Source: Toxotes chatareus
Taxonomy: Eukaryota; Chordata; Actinopteri; Toxotidae
DNA length: 64,000 bases
Assembly (NCBI GenBank): GCA_016801885.1
Contig: CM028884.1
Coordinates: 4,050,501 to 4,114,500 of the forward strand
Direction: 5' to 3'
Below, one piece after another: positions 1-12,600 of this stretch (position 1 is the first letter of the stretch; each line of letters begins with the position of its first letter). The translations under genes and the position numbers were made by a program. Under the pieces are notes generated by a model that saw only the letters and a list, made by a program, of their open reading frames with translations, was not told the DNA's origin and did not search any database.

Positions 1-162
1 CAGAAAAAAACTGATCACCAATGAAAATGATTGCAAATCAAAAAAGGTTTTATAGCGTGCTCCCAGTTTTTTCATTTTTTTAATTTATTTTTTTAATCAA
101 AGATAGACTCTGATGGACACATGCAGATTTCATTTTAAGTGAAATGTGCTGTTATGACTTAC
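1..162 (-). other. Intron, 5' part, following the leftmost exon
   Basis: On the minus strand the intron opens with GTAAGT at 157-162, a near-consensus donor. The 162 bases are AT-rich, with a poly-T/A patch around 67-97, and show no coding signal. The next exon should complete the second LamG domain and lies left of the window. The exon before this donor leaves one base of a split codon. Confidence 0.75.
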
Positions 163-427
163 CCTGGAAGCTTTTGTTGATTACAGATGGAAAGGTATTT
201 CCCAGAATCACCACAGTGGGGTCAATTATGATTTCTCTGCTTCGGCCCCGTGATCCTGTGACCTCCCGCTGCCCTCCACCACCATCCAGTCGCAGTGTCA
301 TCTCATTGTCATGACGATCTAGGAGGACCTCATGCCATTCCCCATTGTCCAGGCGATAGGTGGGCAGGGTTAGATTATAGTCCCCGTCACCGAGGTTATA
401 GAAAACACAGAGGAGGCCCTGGAAGAT
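163..427 (-). CDS. CadN-like cadherin exon (8th in window): LamG-2, middle/late part
   Basis: The exon is 265 nt, starts in phase 0 and ends with one base of a split codon; it encodes fragment residues 408-495. The acceptor is a pyrimidine-rich stretch ending TGTGCAG just right of 427, and the donor is GTAAGT. The protein begins IFQGLLCVFYNLGDGDYN, contains NGEWHEV and the Gly-rich turn DGGGGQREV, and finishes at VILGNTFPSVINKSFQG. These are typical strands of a laminin-G beta sandwich: WHEV is the usual WH(x)V strand, and ILGN(x)FP precedes the 'FxGC(I/M)R' motif that the next exon should supply. The LamG domain is extracellular in type III cadherins. The in-frame ATG at 431-433 is intronic and is not a start. 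Identity to CadN is very clear here; the exact orthologue is not proven. Confidence 0.92.
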
Positions 428-3400
428 CTGCACAGTGGGAAAAAGGGGACAATTAGTAAGAGGTTTACATGTTCAGTAAAACTCTGGCCTCAGAGGTTTG
501 GTCTGGAATACACAATTTTCTCTTCATAAACCAAATTTCAATCATCATTGCCATCATTGCCACTCATTGCTATTGGTTATTAAAAGTATTTTGCAAAACA
601 ACTTGACACACTGCATCAATACACAATTGAATTAAATACTTATGCTTAATCCTGACCGTTGTTAGCTTAATGAGTCTACTTTAAAGGCACTGGATCCACA
701 CATAATTTAGGGGCTTGACATCAACATGAACCACGAGTAAAACACTAACGAACCGGTGGCAGCAAGCCTTTCATCAGTCAAGTGTTCAGTGTATTTTAGG
801 CTCAACATATATTGAGGCAGCTCTGTTTGGAGGCTTTCATCCCTGCTTCTCCCATAGATTTTTACCATGTGTTCCGAATGTCCACCTTAATGCTGTATCA
901 TTAAAGGAGTAAGACATTTTTAGTTTTTTGAACATTTGTTTCTACAGATCATGCAGACTCAACTATAAAGTGCAGAGATGACTAAAAAGCCTATGACTAT
1001 TAAGACTGAGCAAAACAAAACATTTTCTGCTTTGATTTATTCTTAGCCCTTTCCCAACTGTCAGATGAATGTCTCTAATTTCCTTTGTTGTTGTCTAAAA
1101 ATGGCAGTAGACCTTGTTGCCAACAGAGTTTATGTTACCATCTTCAGTGCTTTCCATCTAATAAACTTTCAGTGATGATGTGGTTGTTTGACAGTCACGA
1201 AGAATCACGGTATGAAAACCTGTGGCAGGTTTCAAGTCAAATTCTAAGTCTTTGTAAGAAAACTGCAAGTGAAGATGCAAACTTTAACAGGTCTCTTAAA
1301 GATAACAATGGCCTCTGTCAAAATGTCAAGGCAGAGGTTCTGCCTTATTCTAAAGCTTCACTTTTTTCCCCCAAAGCTGAGTCAGTCGCTGAACATAATA
1401 TAACTGAACTTTCATAAAACAGAGGGTTTGTGCTATAAAATACTGTCTGAGGCGGCTAACAGCACACTACTGACAAATACACAACTACAGGTTTTAGCAT
1501 TTATCACATCTGATCTCTGAAAACTGCAAAGTCTTTACATCAAGCTGCGACAGTTACATTTCCATAGTAAATATGTTTGTCAGTGGACCAAAATAAACCT
1601 GTGCCTAGTCAACTACTGCATTGTGCATAACCCTGCACAGAGATACAGCAATACTAAAAATACTAAAACAAGAGGGTTGGACAGCTTGACTAGTTCTTCT
1701 TGAGCTATAAATGTGCACTGGAACTGGTTACTGAAGAAAATTGGGCAGTGGCCATCAATAATAACCCTTTTCTCACAGAACTTATATAAAAATCTTATAT
1801 AAAATCTTACATATAAAACTGATCATTTTAAAGTAAAACAAATAACTAGAACAGCATACAATGTTTCGTGTGGGTATTGTGAAGTAATTTAAGCCATAAA
1901 TTCTCTGTGCTGGAGAAGAATGGACCAGGTTTCCCAACACAATGGTGCATAAAGCCTCAAAAACTGCATCTGAAAAAAGCAAGGTCTCTTTACAGAAACC
2001 TGCTTTCTTGGGAAAATCCACAAACCTCTTGTGAAAGGTTTTTGTTGAGGGCAGTTTTCTTTCAAACTACAACCACCACCTGTCCATCTTTGAGCAGAAA
2101 GATTCAGCCTCCAAAAGTATTTTTTGACGCTTTGATTGGCATAGACCAAATTACATTCTGTCTTTTTGTTTTGAGACAGAGGCAGAAGACTCGCCAAAAC
2201 CTCAGTGAATCAAATCAAAACCACCTACATGGCAAGATACCACTAGTGGTAAAGGGTAAAATATGTTTGAAGTGACCCAAGTCCAAGTCTCAGGTTTAAG
2301 AGCTAATGGGGATCAAAAGAAAGAAAAGATTCCTCTTGGTCGGTAAAAGACTGGATCAATGGGACAATTTGGCCAGTTGGCCCATGAGCCAAATTGGCTC
2401 CCCGTAGGTTCACAAACACAAGGAAAATGACAAAATCCCATATTTGAAGCTGACATTTCTACCATCTGATGATGGTATATAACCTCGAGTAACCCTCCTT
2501 CAAACAGAACGAACAAAAATGTGAACACACAAAATAAACATAATAAATGTTCTAACCCCCCACCGCCTACACCCCACAGTTTTGTCAACTAAGTGGTGGT
2601 GACGTGTTTTATCATAATATGATCAAAAACCACACACGGAAAAGCTAGCTGTCATTTGTGCTGTTGCTATGGGCCTGAAGTAAATTTTAGATAAGGGACT
2701 GTTTCTGGTAAAGCTGACATTTTAACTTGCGATTTGCTGACTTGTTCAAACATGCCCTGCTGTCAGTGCCATCAAGACACACACACGCACGCACGCGCAC
2801 TGTCCAGCTCCAGAAAGACAACTTGTTGAGAAAAACTGTTATGTGAGGAAGTGATGTGACAGCAAGGAAAAGGGAGAAGACAGAGGAAATGTGGAATTTA
2901 TGGATGAGAAGTGAGAATGAGGGAGAGAAAAACAAAAACACTTTTCCCATGTTTACACAAGATGTTTCCCTTCACCCTCAGATCTTGAGATGAAAACCGT
3001 ACCATTTTGACTTGGCTGTGATGCTAATCACATGTCTATCACAGAGCAATATTGATTTAAAACAAATCCAGCAACCTGTATTTCTCTGAGTGTGTGAGAA
3101 AGAGAGGCGGAGACGGCGTGAGAGAGAGAATAAGTTAGAAGGCCATTCTGAGAGGGACGGGGTGGTGGGTGGGTCGTCCTCATTTCAATTTCAAACTGTT
3201 TCCTCCAAGTGTCCCACTGAGCATAATTTTCGCCCCTCCATCTTCCTCTGCCACCACTGCCACATAAACAGAGGACTGAGATGAGAAGAGCAGAGAAACA
3301 GAGACAGAGACAGAGAGATGTAAAGGAGTTGTGGGTGGCCACCATTAATTCTCCCGCTCCTGCTCAACATAATAAAGGCAAACCAAGTTTTTTTTTCACA

Positions 3401-4904
3401 TTAAAAAAAAAAAAAGAAAAGAAAAAAAAGTCAAACCAACCATCTCTTATCAGTGCCCATCTCCTGTCTGTGCTTCTCTACCGATTTCCCTGTCCTCTCT
3501 TTATTTTTTTTTTGGTCCAGTATTCTCTGCCAAATCAGGCCCCGCTTTTCCACCTATCTTTCCATTTTCCATCCATGTCTTTCTGTCGTTTCTTCTCCCC
3601 GTGAAGCAGCAGAATAAAGTGCTGGATGGCTCAAAGGTTGTTTAGCTGGAGAACCATGGCTCATTTCAAGGCTCTGTGATGAAGTATTAATTATATTTAG
3701 AATCCAGTGGGGCAGTGCTTTTTAACCAGGCGCACTCACAGCCACCTGATTTTACCCCCAATTAAAGCTGAGCGGAGCGGAGCAATTTGGCTCCTGCTTC
3801 GCTCCCTGGGTGGTGTGTGAGTGAATGTGTTCGATGGTGTGAGTCTTCACGGGAGCACCATACACTAGGTGTGTATGAAGGTGTGTGACTCCATTTTTGA
3901 GTAAAAAGTCCCACTGCAGGGACGGTTTCATTTCCCCAGACGCCTCCCGCGACAGACTGCGCTCGATGGCTGCAGCCTCTCGGTATCACAGACGTGTGCA
4001 GATGATGTGTTAATCTGCCCTCTTCTCATGATTAAATAATGCTGTGCAAATGCAGATTGTGAGGATATATGAATGACTTGTGCATTTTTCTTCATCTTAC
4101 TGAGAAATTACACCAAGCTCTATACCCAGATTCACATTCATACAAGTGTTACTCACTTTCCCCACCAATATTTTCCCAGATATCTGGTCCGCAGTTTGCT
4201 GCTTTAGAGTCTAGGTATTGATTCGGACATAAAAAAAAATATCATCAAAAATATCAGCATAATATGCTGCTGCGCAAATGGCATCACTTTGAATTCTTAC
4301 CAGCCCAAAGGCAGATGAGGGTAATTTATGTTAAATGCTCTGTGTAAACACCTGGAGCTCAAGCTTGGTATGTCGAAGAGTTACTGTGCGTTTGTTAAGG
4401 GAAACTTTTCTATAATTTAGAAATAATTTCCTAGGTTTCTAAGTTTCCTATAAAGTCCTATGCAATTTCATGCCAATTATATCAAAAAAAAGACAGTGTT
4501 CTTTAGATGTGATCTGTTTCAAAACGAGCACGTATCATTTCTTCAATTTACTTCATTATTTGACAGTGATTTGCAAGCTTGCCTGTAAACAAATTGCACA
4601 TTTATTGCATGTTCAGTTTACCTGCTGTGCAGAGGCTATTTTCGTTCTGAATGTCATTCTTCAAAATGTGTGTTGCTGTACAGTCAAGGTAGTCTGCCTT
4701 GTAAAAATAAACGAGTGAAACAGTGTGAACCCCAAGGGGCCCTGTGGAGTATTCTTGTAAACAAACTATAAATTATGTTTACATTCAGTGTTATTTGCCA
4801 AAATGCACTGTGTATATTGTTGTTGAGGTGTAATAAACTAAATGTCCTTCCTCACAAAACATCTGCAAAGCTTGTCTTTCAGAGTATTTTAAATCCGGCA
4901 CTGT

Positions 4905-5169
4905 TTCCTGTTTACAAGCTCAGATCTTTCTGTGCACGCAGCAACAAGCTTGAGATCTTCTACCAGTTTTGTTGTAGTGAGTGCCATCTACTGTGCTGTG
5001 GTCTGCTGGGGGAGCTGCACCTGTGCCACAGATGCCAGGAAGATCAATAAAGTCATTCACAAGGCAGGGACCATCACTGGGCAGAGAGACGCTGGAGTCA
5101 GTGAGGAGGAGCAGGAGGTCACTGAGCAAACTGTGCTCCATCATGGACAATCCACCCCCCTCCACATGC

Positions 5170-5215
<46 letters not shown>

Positions 5216-5440
5216 GCAGAGAGCTCATTTTCTAACAGTCTCATTCAGCTGCACTGTTACAAAGAATGTTTCAGGGAATCACTCCTACTGTTCACCATAA
5301 CACTGTACAACAGCTGAACACACTGCTGTACCACCACCTGTACATACTGTCTATATCATACTTTTATTCAACAGTTCTTATTACACTCCAACCTTCATTA
5401 AACTTTCAATTGCACACCATATTTCTGATTAATGCTGTTT
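4905..5440 (+). mobile_element. Degraded non-LTR retrotransposon (L2/Rex-like) ORF2 C-terminal remnant
   Basis: Translated on the plus strand, 4932-5130 gives FVVVSAIYCAVVCWGS followed by a stretch like N-K-(V/L)-I-H-K-A. This is the post-RT 'VVxSAIxxxVVCWG...LNKLIRKA' signature of teleost L2/Rex-type LINEs. The frame is broken repeatedly, and a (CA)n tract interrupts it at 5173-5213. After the tract, LINE-like wording resumes: a serine/leucine-rich tail, then a run resembling the usual 3' UTR with its many CTGTAC and CAACAC words. It is an old 5'-truncated copy, sense to the plus strand and antisense to the host gene. Left and right limits are approximate, and no target-site duplication was recognised. 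Confidence 0.55.
5173..5213. repeat. (CA)n microsatellite
   Basis: An almost pure dinucleotide CA run of about 40 bases inside the LINE remnant. Apparent ORFs through it (Thr-His repeats) are artefacts. Confidence 0.95.
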
Positions 5441-5445
5441 CTGAT

Positions 5446-5547
<102 letters not shown>

Positions 5548-6042
5548 TTCATTTAATGCTGCTTCATTCACCCTCTGCTAACACATGAGATCAGGCTGTG
5601 GTCATGTTATTAGGTACACCTGTGCAATCTAATTATAGAGGTGTTTAATTGTTTGCACTGAGGTCACAGCTACTGGTGGTGTTATACTATATGTGTTATA
5701 GTCAGGTGTTTTATGGCATATTCCTCCTTATTCCCCACAGTAATTGTGCTTATATGTGATATAGAGCAACAGAGGGCTACACATGTTCCTCTAGAACTGG
5801 AGTTACATCCAGGTAACTTCTGCTTCACCTCCACCGTCTCTTTACTGAATGGAGGATAATTATGTTAATTCCTGTCTTACTGTCTGTCTCTGTCTCTCCA
5901 GTGAGCAATTCTATCTTCAGCTTCCTTAATTTTCTCCTTATTATCTCTACCAGCACAAGAAACCCAAGCTAACTACTCAAAGATCCTGCAGCCCACATGT
6001 GTGGACCTAACATGAAGTTAAATTTTTGAGAAGGCACATGTC

Positions 6043-6069
6043 AGCTATGGCACAGCCTGTGCCATAGCT
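6043..6069. repeat. Perfect 12-bp inverted repeat, 3-nt loop
   Basis: Left arm 6043-6054 (AGCTATGGCACA) is the exact reverse complement of 6058-6069, separated by GCC. It is intronic and not associated with a coding feature. Confidence 0.9.
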
Positions 6070-6473
6070 ACAGTAGGAATGTGGGTACTCTGTGGGTAAC
6101 CCCCTAACACATTAATACGAAATCAGGTTAAGGCAAACCAGTTAACCACTTAAAGTTGCTCATGTAGCAACGAGGGAATGATCCCTCACTGGCCTCCTGT
6201 GGTTCTCTGGAGTGGTGGGTGAGAATTTTGCCCCTGCATTAACAATTCACCCTATGAATCTCTTGTTCATAAAATAATTTGTTTTTAATATATTTCTGCA
6301 AAATACTACACACTTATTTTTTTTAATGGTGTCTACATATTTATTGGCTGGTGGTTAATGACTGAGCACGGCTGCCAAAATATAGGTCACTCTCAGAGTG
6401 AGGAAATGACACAGAAGAAAGCTAAAGGTTGAAAAGCATGTGTGCTGCCTTTGCAAAGCATATTAACAAGTCA

Positions 6474-6504
6474 AGATACTACATACTGGACGTATGTAGT
6501 ATCT
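6474..6504. repeat. Perfect 13-bp inverted repeat, 5-nt loop
   Basis: Left arm 6474-6486 (AGATACTACATAC) is the exact reverse complement of 6492-6504; the loop is TGGAC. It is intronic. Confidence 0.9.
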
Positions 6505-8491
6505 AAGCACAGGCTTTTTCTACAACAGCTTCCTGCTTTTTTCTTTGCATTTTGTCATGTCTCATATTTCTTTCTCCTTTGCATATTCCACTGAAGTGTA
6601 GCCTAATTTTGTTTGTATATATTTGAACTGTCATAATAGTGAAGTGCATTTTAAACTTCATCTGAAACAGAAAACAGATGCAAATAAAGTCAATGGAAGA
6701 GGTGCCGACTTCTACCACCATCTCCACTGAAGGTAATAATAAATACGATCTAATAATGAAATTGTTGAATAATAATCTCCTCTGTATATTGTCTACTAAT
6801 AATTCTGTACTTTCTAATAATATTCACCAATGTTTAATACATTATAGTAATAATGTATATTGTGTATTCACTTGTCATCACATGCCTGTAATACGCACAA
6901 ACAGAGAAAAAGCTGCCAAAAGAAACAGGAATTCTACTTCACAACCACAAGTTTCTCAGGAGGGATTTTTTTTTAATCTTCTGGTTAAGCTGAGATCTGT
7001 GGTCCAAGCTGAGTTAATATCAGAGCACGAGTGATTATTCAGCATGATTAGTTTGGATTATGGTTCACAGCTTTCTTGTTTACATACCATTAACCATTTT
7101 TTTTTGTTTCAATCACTTGACTGCAGTGCACATCCATGCTGAGGTAACGCCATGGTAGTCATCTCAGAATTACATTTTGTCCACCCCAATGCCAGAGCAG
7201 TGTCCTCACAACACAGAGGAAACTGAAAGGTGATGAAAAGAGGGCAGGCAGATGCCAGACTCTCTGAGATGAGATGATGTACAGTAGGAGGCACAAAAGT
7301 GAGATGGAGGAAGTTGAATTGAGGCAAGAAGCAATGATGGATAAAACAAACAAAACAAAACAAAACAGAGACACAAAGATGGGCTCATCATTCTGTCTTT
7401 TTTTAAATACTAAAAAAAAGAGAGCAGAGGAGAAGCAATAATGAAATTTCAGACTTGTCAAACCTCTCAGGTTGCAACAACATACTGTAAAACTTCAACA
7501 TTATTCTAATAGACAGGAGCTCCCACTGCCTACATTCATCCACTAACTTCCTTTCTCTAAAAGTGGCTAATCCTAAGTCTTACATTTTGAACTTAATCAT
7601 GATTTGATCTTCAAGGAAATCACCTTCGACACAGTCTGCAATATTCAGTGCATTCCAGGAGCTGTATGTATCCATTCATGTAAAGCTTAGCTGAGTTTTT
7701 TGTCAGCCCGTGTTCCTGCAACCTACCTGGCTTTTCAAATTCTCACTTAAGAGTCTCCCTTAATTTCAGAGGGCTGTAGTTTAAATAATATTTATTAACC
7801 TTGGCCTGCACCAAGCTTGTGGTTGAATGATGAAAATGTTTAACAGCGGTTGTATCTTATTCACCTGATAGTTAGCACTGCTCTTTAGAGGCCACGTCTA
7901 ACATGAGAGCTTGAAACATACACTGTAATGGCTAGAATAACAGCTGGAAATGGGCACTGAGGTCACAGAGCATGAAAGTGAGATGAAGAGGAACAGCCAA
8001 CACTGGAGTTTTGGCGTTCTTGTGATTAGTTAATGATCACTAAGCTACCAATGCTGCAGCAGATCTGCAGAAGACACGCTTTTTAGCATTAATTGGCCGG
8101 AGAACTCTAGGGCGTGTCTCACACTAATATTATAAAGTAGAAACTATATGATAATGTTGAAAGTGCACTGTTTTAATGTACTATGTACAGTACTTTTAAT
8201 TATTTTATCAGACGGAAAAGTTGGACTGACACCAGGCTGTGACTTCACAGTTCCCTTGCCTCACAAATAGTGAACAAAAGTTACCTCTGCTTTTTTTTGT
8301 TTTTTCTCCTTCTGAGAGCTCTCACTAAATCAGTCGCTGCACTATCTGACTATCTGACATTTGTTTACGCTTTGTTCCTGTTGTATGAACACAGAAATGA
8401 CAAAGGCAAATTAAAGGTCCTCAGAATTTGAGCAGTTTTAGTTTAAGCGGTGGAGCTTTCAACCATTTTGCTATTTTCCAGTTCAGTGTTG

Positions 8492-8534
8492 TATGACTTA
8501 GTAACTCATTACAGTAATGAGTTACTAAGTCATA
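8492..8534. repeat. Perfect 20-bp inverted repeat, 3-nt loop
   Basis: Arm 8492-8511 begins TATGACTTAG and ends AACTCATTA. It is matched without error by the reverse complement at 8515-8534, with CAG between. Immediately right, the words CATAAGT/CATAAGTC repeat in tandem. No duplicated flanks that would suggest a transposon end were recognised. Confidence 0.93.
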
Positions 8535-10639
8535 AGTCATAAGTCAATGTGAACACACAACTAAAAATATGAACAGAAGTTTCGTTATACAACTGTGATG
8601 CAGCTGATATGTCTTGTGACTGCATTGTAGTGTTGTCCACTGATAGCAAAGAAATGAGACCGACTGCAGTCTCCATGATGGACGTCTCCCTGATCGAAGA
8701 AAGCTCTTTATTCCGAGTGACTGACACTAAAACCTGATGTCATGAGACTGATGAAAAATGCTCTGCTGTGCTTCTCGGTTGCAGCCTCTGTAGCTTTACA
8801 GTCATCCACACGAGTTAGAGTACACACCGCTGAACCATAACATGTAAACACAACTGCACCTCCTACACAAAGGACCACACTTCATCTAGAACAGGGTTAT
8901 GATCCACCCTCATATATGACTTCCACACATCACCTGAGTCAGCTCCTTTCAGTGTTGAAGACTGTGAGGTGTGATTAAAAGCTGTGAAAGCTTCTATGTG
9001 AACCTCTGACCTTATTACTTTGTCACTTATACTATTCCCAGTGGTTCAGACTGAGCTTTCATGCTTTAATCTTCAACAGTATTTGAATAGTTTGGAGTAG
9101 ACTTGTTCTTTAGCTCTCAGTGGATATGGATTCCCTCTTGAGATAATCCCGGCACATTTACATTGATTTAGATTAATATTCACTATGTAAGCAATAAATT
9201 GTCAATTAAATAAAGTAAACTACAAAACCAATTACTTGTGATCCAAGAGTAGCATAGAACAAAGGAAATATAGTATTTTTAACTAACCGCGCTGTTGGAA
9301 TGCAAGGCACACACAAACAGCAGAAACAAAGAGCTCTTCACATTGTGAGTTTGCAGCCAGCCAAGTGTAACGCATACTAATTCCTTCCTCTGATTAAAAG
9401 CAAACAGAAGTATTACAGTGAAAAACATAATCCTAGAAGGCAATGTGGTTTTATTTCTATCAAAGAAACATTGCAGGGGTTTCCAGTGTTTCACTGGGGG
9501 GGTGGGTCATAAGATTACACATTTTCATGGTATCTGCACCCGGGAATAAATGCAGAATTTATGGTGGATAAATGATGTGAACCCGCTTCCCATGTGGCTG
9601 AGATGAGGCAGCAGTGTGACATTTAAGAGGAAATGTAGGAACGGATGGACAGGAAGGAGAAACAGATGGATGACAGACGGGGATCATAGGAGAGGTTGTA
9701 CTATAACCGGCAGCTGTGGTATGGATAATCATCATCATTGTGGACACTGCTGCTTGATCAATACTTGCAGTCGCGGTATGGGGTGGGACACAGCAAGAGG
9801 AAAGGACTGGGAGGGAATTGCATGAAGTGAGTCGGGGGCGGAAAGGATAAAAAAAAAAAGAGCGAGGCTGGCAAATAAACAAATTCAAGTGTGAGAAAAG
9901 CAACCAATGAAAAAGAAAAGAGTAGAAGAAATGAAATGAAGCCTTCAAGACAAATAAGCAGATAATACATTTAATGTATTCAGTCCTGGCAATGGGCTTT
10001 CAATGTCAATCTAAATCATTTGCACTGCTAATGTACAATAGAAGAACCACTGTTTTCTTCGGCTCTGAGTTTAGACCATGCAGTGACAATGCATTTCCTG
10101 AGATCACTTTGAACTGGGAGCATATCTACGGTACATTACAGCAGATTATTGTCTAGTAAAACCTTAAAGGATAACAACAAGACTAGGTCAAAGCCTAATA
10201 TATGGCTGGATTCCTCTTTATCTGTTTGCTTTTCTGCTGCTCTCTGCGCTCTCATATACAGTAATTTAACTCTCAGTAGCTGAACTCTCAGTAAAGCTGT
10301 TTTCATTTATTATATTCATTTTTTCTGTTTCTGTTTTCAGACTACGGAACATGTAGGAGGTAGGAAGACTGAAACGTTGTCCATTAAGACGACATGTCAA
10401 CCAGCAGTCACTTCCAAGCTGCTACTCTGCTGAAATGGGGAAAATCCAACACTTGGCAGGTCGACCAACAGTTCAACTTCAACACTCACTCAGTCACTTA
10501 CTTTCTTACTCATGGACAGTCGGGGATGTAGCGTTGGACTGTGGTCGTTCCAATCAAAAATATAATAGAACTCATCACAACACATCATCACAAACTCGTT
10601 GCAGGAAATATGAACTAGTGCACTGGTCACACAATTAAA

Positions 10640-11290
10640 TGAATAGTTGAATATTTTGGAATGATGACAATATTATTTATGAATGATCGAGGAGTGGATG
10701 TTCAACATGCCCTATTCTCTATAATGTGGGACTAAAACAGTGCAAAGGAGCTGAAGGTGACAGGTGCTGAAATAACATGACTGAAAAGTTGTTGTCCTGA
10801 ATCTAGTGGGAATCACTGTTACAGCAGCAAGCTATAGGCTAATTAGCTTCCACATTTGGAGGACAGACCTTTAGGGACAGACAGCTGAGAATTCTAATGG
10901 GTGATAACCAACATTATGTGGGCTCGTTGAAAAAAAACGGGGAAAACATTACAATAATATCAGTGGTTTCACGGTATGTTCTTCAGTCAGTAGGCACCAT
11001 GGAAACTAGCATTGCTGGCTTTCAAGATGTCAGTCAGAGACTGTCATGACACTGTTTCCAGAAATATGTACAGAAACGGTTTCATCTTCTTTAGAAAAAT
11101 AGCGAACATAAAACATACTGTAGCTGCAGCATCACTGTAGTGTAAATTCAAATTTCAGTTTGACTTCAGCAGACATCAATTATTTGTCCCCTGGGGGGCA
11201 ATTCAAGACATGAGACTGACATTTTTCTCATATCCCATGAATGAAGCGAGTACATTTCCCCTAAATGTTGAACTATTCCTTTAAAGAGTT
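10640..11290. repeat. Diverged dispersed repeat with 'GAACTATTCCTTTAA' type ends
   Basis: The left end reads GAATAGTTGAATATTTTGG near 10642 and the right end reads ATGTTGAACTATTCCTTTAAA near 11264-11285. These are imperfect inverted copies of each other. They match a phrase I recognise at the ends of a common teleost dispersed repeat ('gaatagttcgacattttggg ... gtcgaactattcctttaa'). The interior is too diverged to align by eye. A second copy lies at about 30157-30546. It is probably a non-autonomous DNA element; the family name is not assigned. Confidence 0.45.
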
Positions 11291-11696
11291 ACTGGGATGG
11301 TGCATGTGCCTTGTGATAAACCATTCTGGCTTTGATATCTGTGACAAGAACATCTGGGGAAAATATCTGCAACCTGTTCAGGTGTTATTGTTTTCAATCG
11401 CTTTTTTCCTGTTTGCAACCAGCTGTTGTGGCTGGTAAAGGGTATATGACAGGCAGCAGCAGCAACACTAGATATCTGAAGTGCAGTTTACAACTTCAGA
11501 AAATGACTGTTGTTACTGTTCAGGATGGAGAGAAGAGGAGATACAGTCACTATTTAAAACTATTCAAAAACAGACTGGGAGATCTGTTCCCCACTCAACA
11601 AAAATATGACAAAATCACATTCGACTACGAACAATTTTGAAAATGAACAGACAAGTTTTCACACAGTCTTCCATCACCGCCTACCCACAAACACAT

Positions 11697-11718
11697 ACAC
11701 ACACACACACACACACAG
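11697..11718. repeat. (CA)n microsatellite next to a splice donor
   Basis: A 22-base CA run whose right edge is only nine bases from the donor of the 11728-11894 exon. In the transcript it reads as a UG repeat starting about 10 nt into the intron. Confidence 0.93.
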
Positions 11719-11727
11719 CAGGTTTAC

Positions 11728-11894
11728 CTCTAGTCGTAGGTATTCACTCTTCTCCTTCGAGATCAGATTGAAGAGGGTGCTGCTGTGCTTGCGGGTTCGA
11801 ACCAGGACTTGCACCCATGTCTTCCGGGCCGGCAATGGGGACGCTAACTGGTAATGCACGTGACTGTGCCCATCAAAGGAATACTCTGGGACCT
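11728..11894 (-). CDS. CadN-like cadherin exon (7th in window): LamG-2, first part
   Basis: The exon is 167 nt: two bases complete the Glu codon split with the EGF-2 exon, then 55 codons follow (fragment residues 353-407), ending exactly at GAG. The acceptor is CAACACCAG and the donor GTAAAC. The peptide opens VPEYSFDGHSHVHYQLA, continues with a strand around WVQVLVRTRKHSSTLFNL and closes at KSEYLRLE. This is the start of a laminin-G domain directly after the EGF module, and it runs without a gap into IFQGLLCVFYNLGDGDY of the next exon. The same 'P(E)xSF...VxYxLA' and 'E(Y/F)(I/L)RLE' phrases occur in CadN proteins. The pyrimidine tract is weak for a fish acceptor because much of it is a mixed TG stretch. 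Confidence 0.9.
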
Positions 11895-12469
11895 CTGGTG
11901 TTGGCACACACAGACACACACATGCACAGACTGGTCAGATGATGCAATAGAGAATAAACAGTGAGCTAACCTTGCAGAAATGTATTAAATCCATGCTTTA
12001 CTTTTTAAAGCTACTTCGTCATGAGGAAAAAAAAAATACACACACTGATACTTAGATCTGTTGTAGATGATTTTTCTTTACAATATTAAAATGCATCTTT
12101 GGGAATAGGATGTAAAACGAAAACCACTGTGAAGTGTGTGGTGTTGGATGAGCGTTCAGATTCATGTTGCACTCCATGGATCATATTTCATTCTCTCACC
12201 ACTACCTGAATCAACACATCCCCACCATCTCAACCACTTGAATTTTTTAGTACAGGGATGTTTCCAGTCCGAATGCCAACTAACCGAGGTGGGGTACACT
12301 AACTGTATGTACCTATGAGTAATACAGTATTACTACAGTACAAGGCCTTTATGTCAGAAATGCAGTTTAAAATCAGGTGTATCTTCAGGCACAATCTCGA
12401 TGTGGGCCAAGTTAAAAACAGACATAAAGAGGCTCTTTTTTAAAAGTACTTTTGTACTTACTTTTTTAC

Positions 12470-12600
12470 ATTTTTTTGGATCATCTATGACTTTATTAAA
12501 TACAGTAGAGAGATGACAGAAAATGAGGGAGAGAGAGAAGCAATAAATGTCTCCAGCCGGATTTGAAGTTGGGACATTGTGGTTCACGATCTGCATCTGA
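12470..12600. repeat. Degenerate SINE-like repeat
   Basis: The run 'ATGACTTTATTAAATACAG', then 'GAGAGATGACAGAAAATGAGG', 'GAGAGAGAAGCAATAAATGTC' and 'GGATTTGAAGTTGGGACATTGTGGT' follows the layout of a very common percomorph repeat (TTTATTGGACAG ... GGAAAT(G)GGGG ... CGAACCCGGGACG). The copy is old. Edges are uncertain, and the family assignment rests on memory of the pattern. Confidence 0.42.

Noticed and set aside
9559..9970. Overlapping 129- and 70-codon minus frames
   Set aside because: Ser/Phe/Pro-rich with no recognisable domain or splice-bounded homology; compositional chance.
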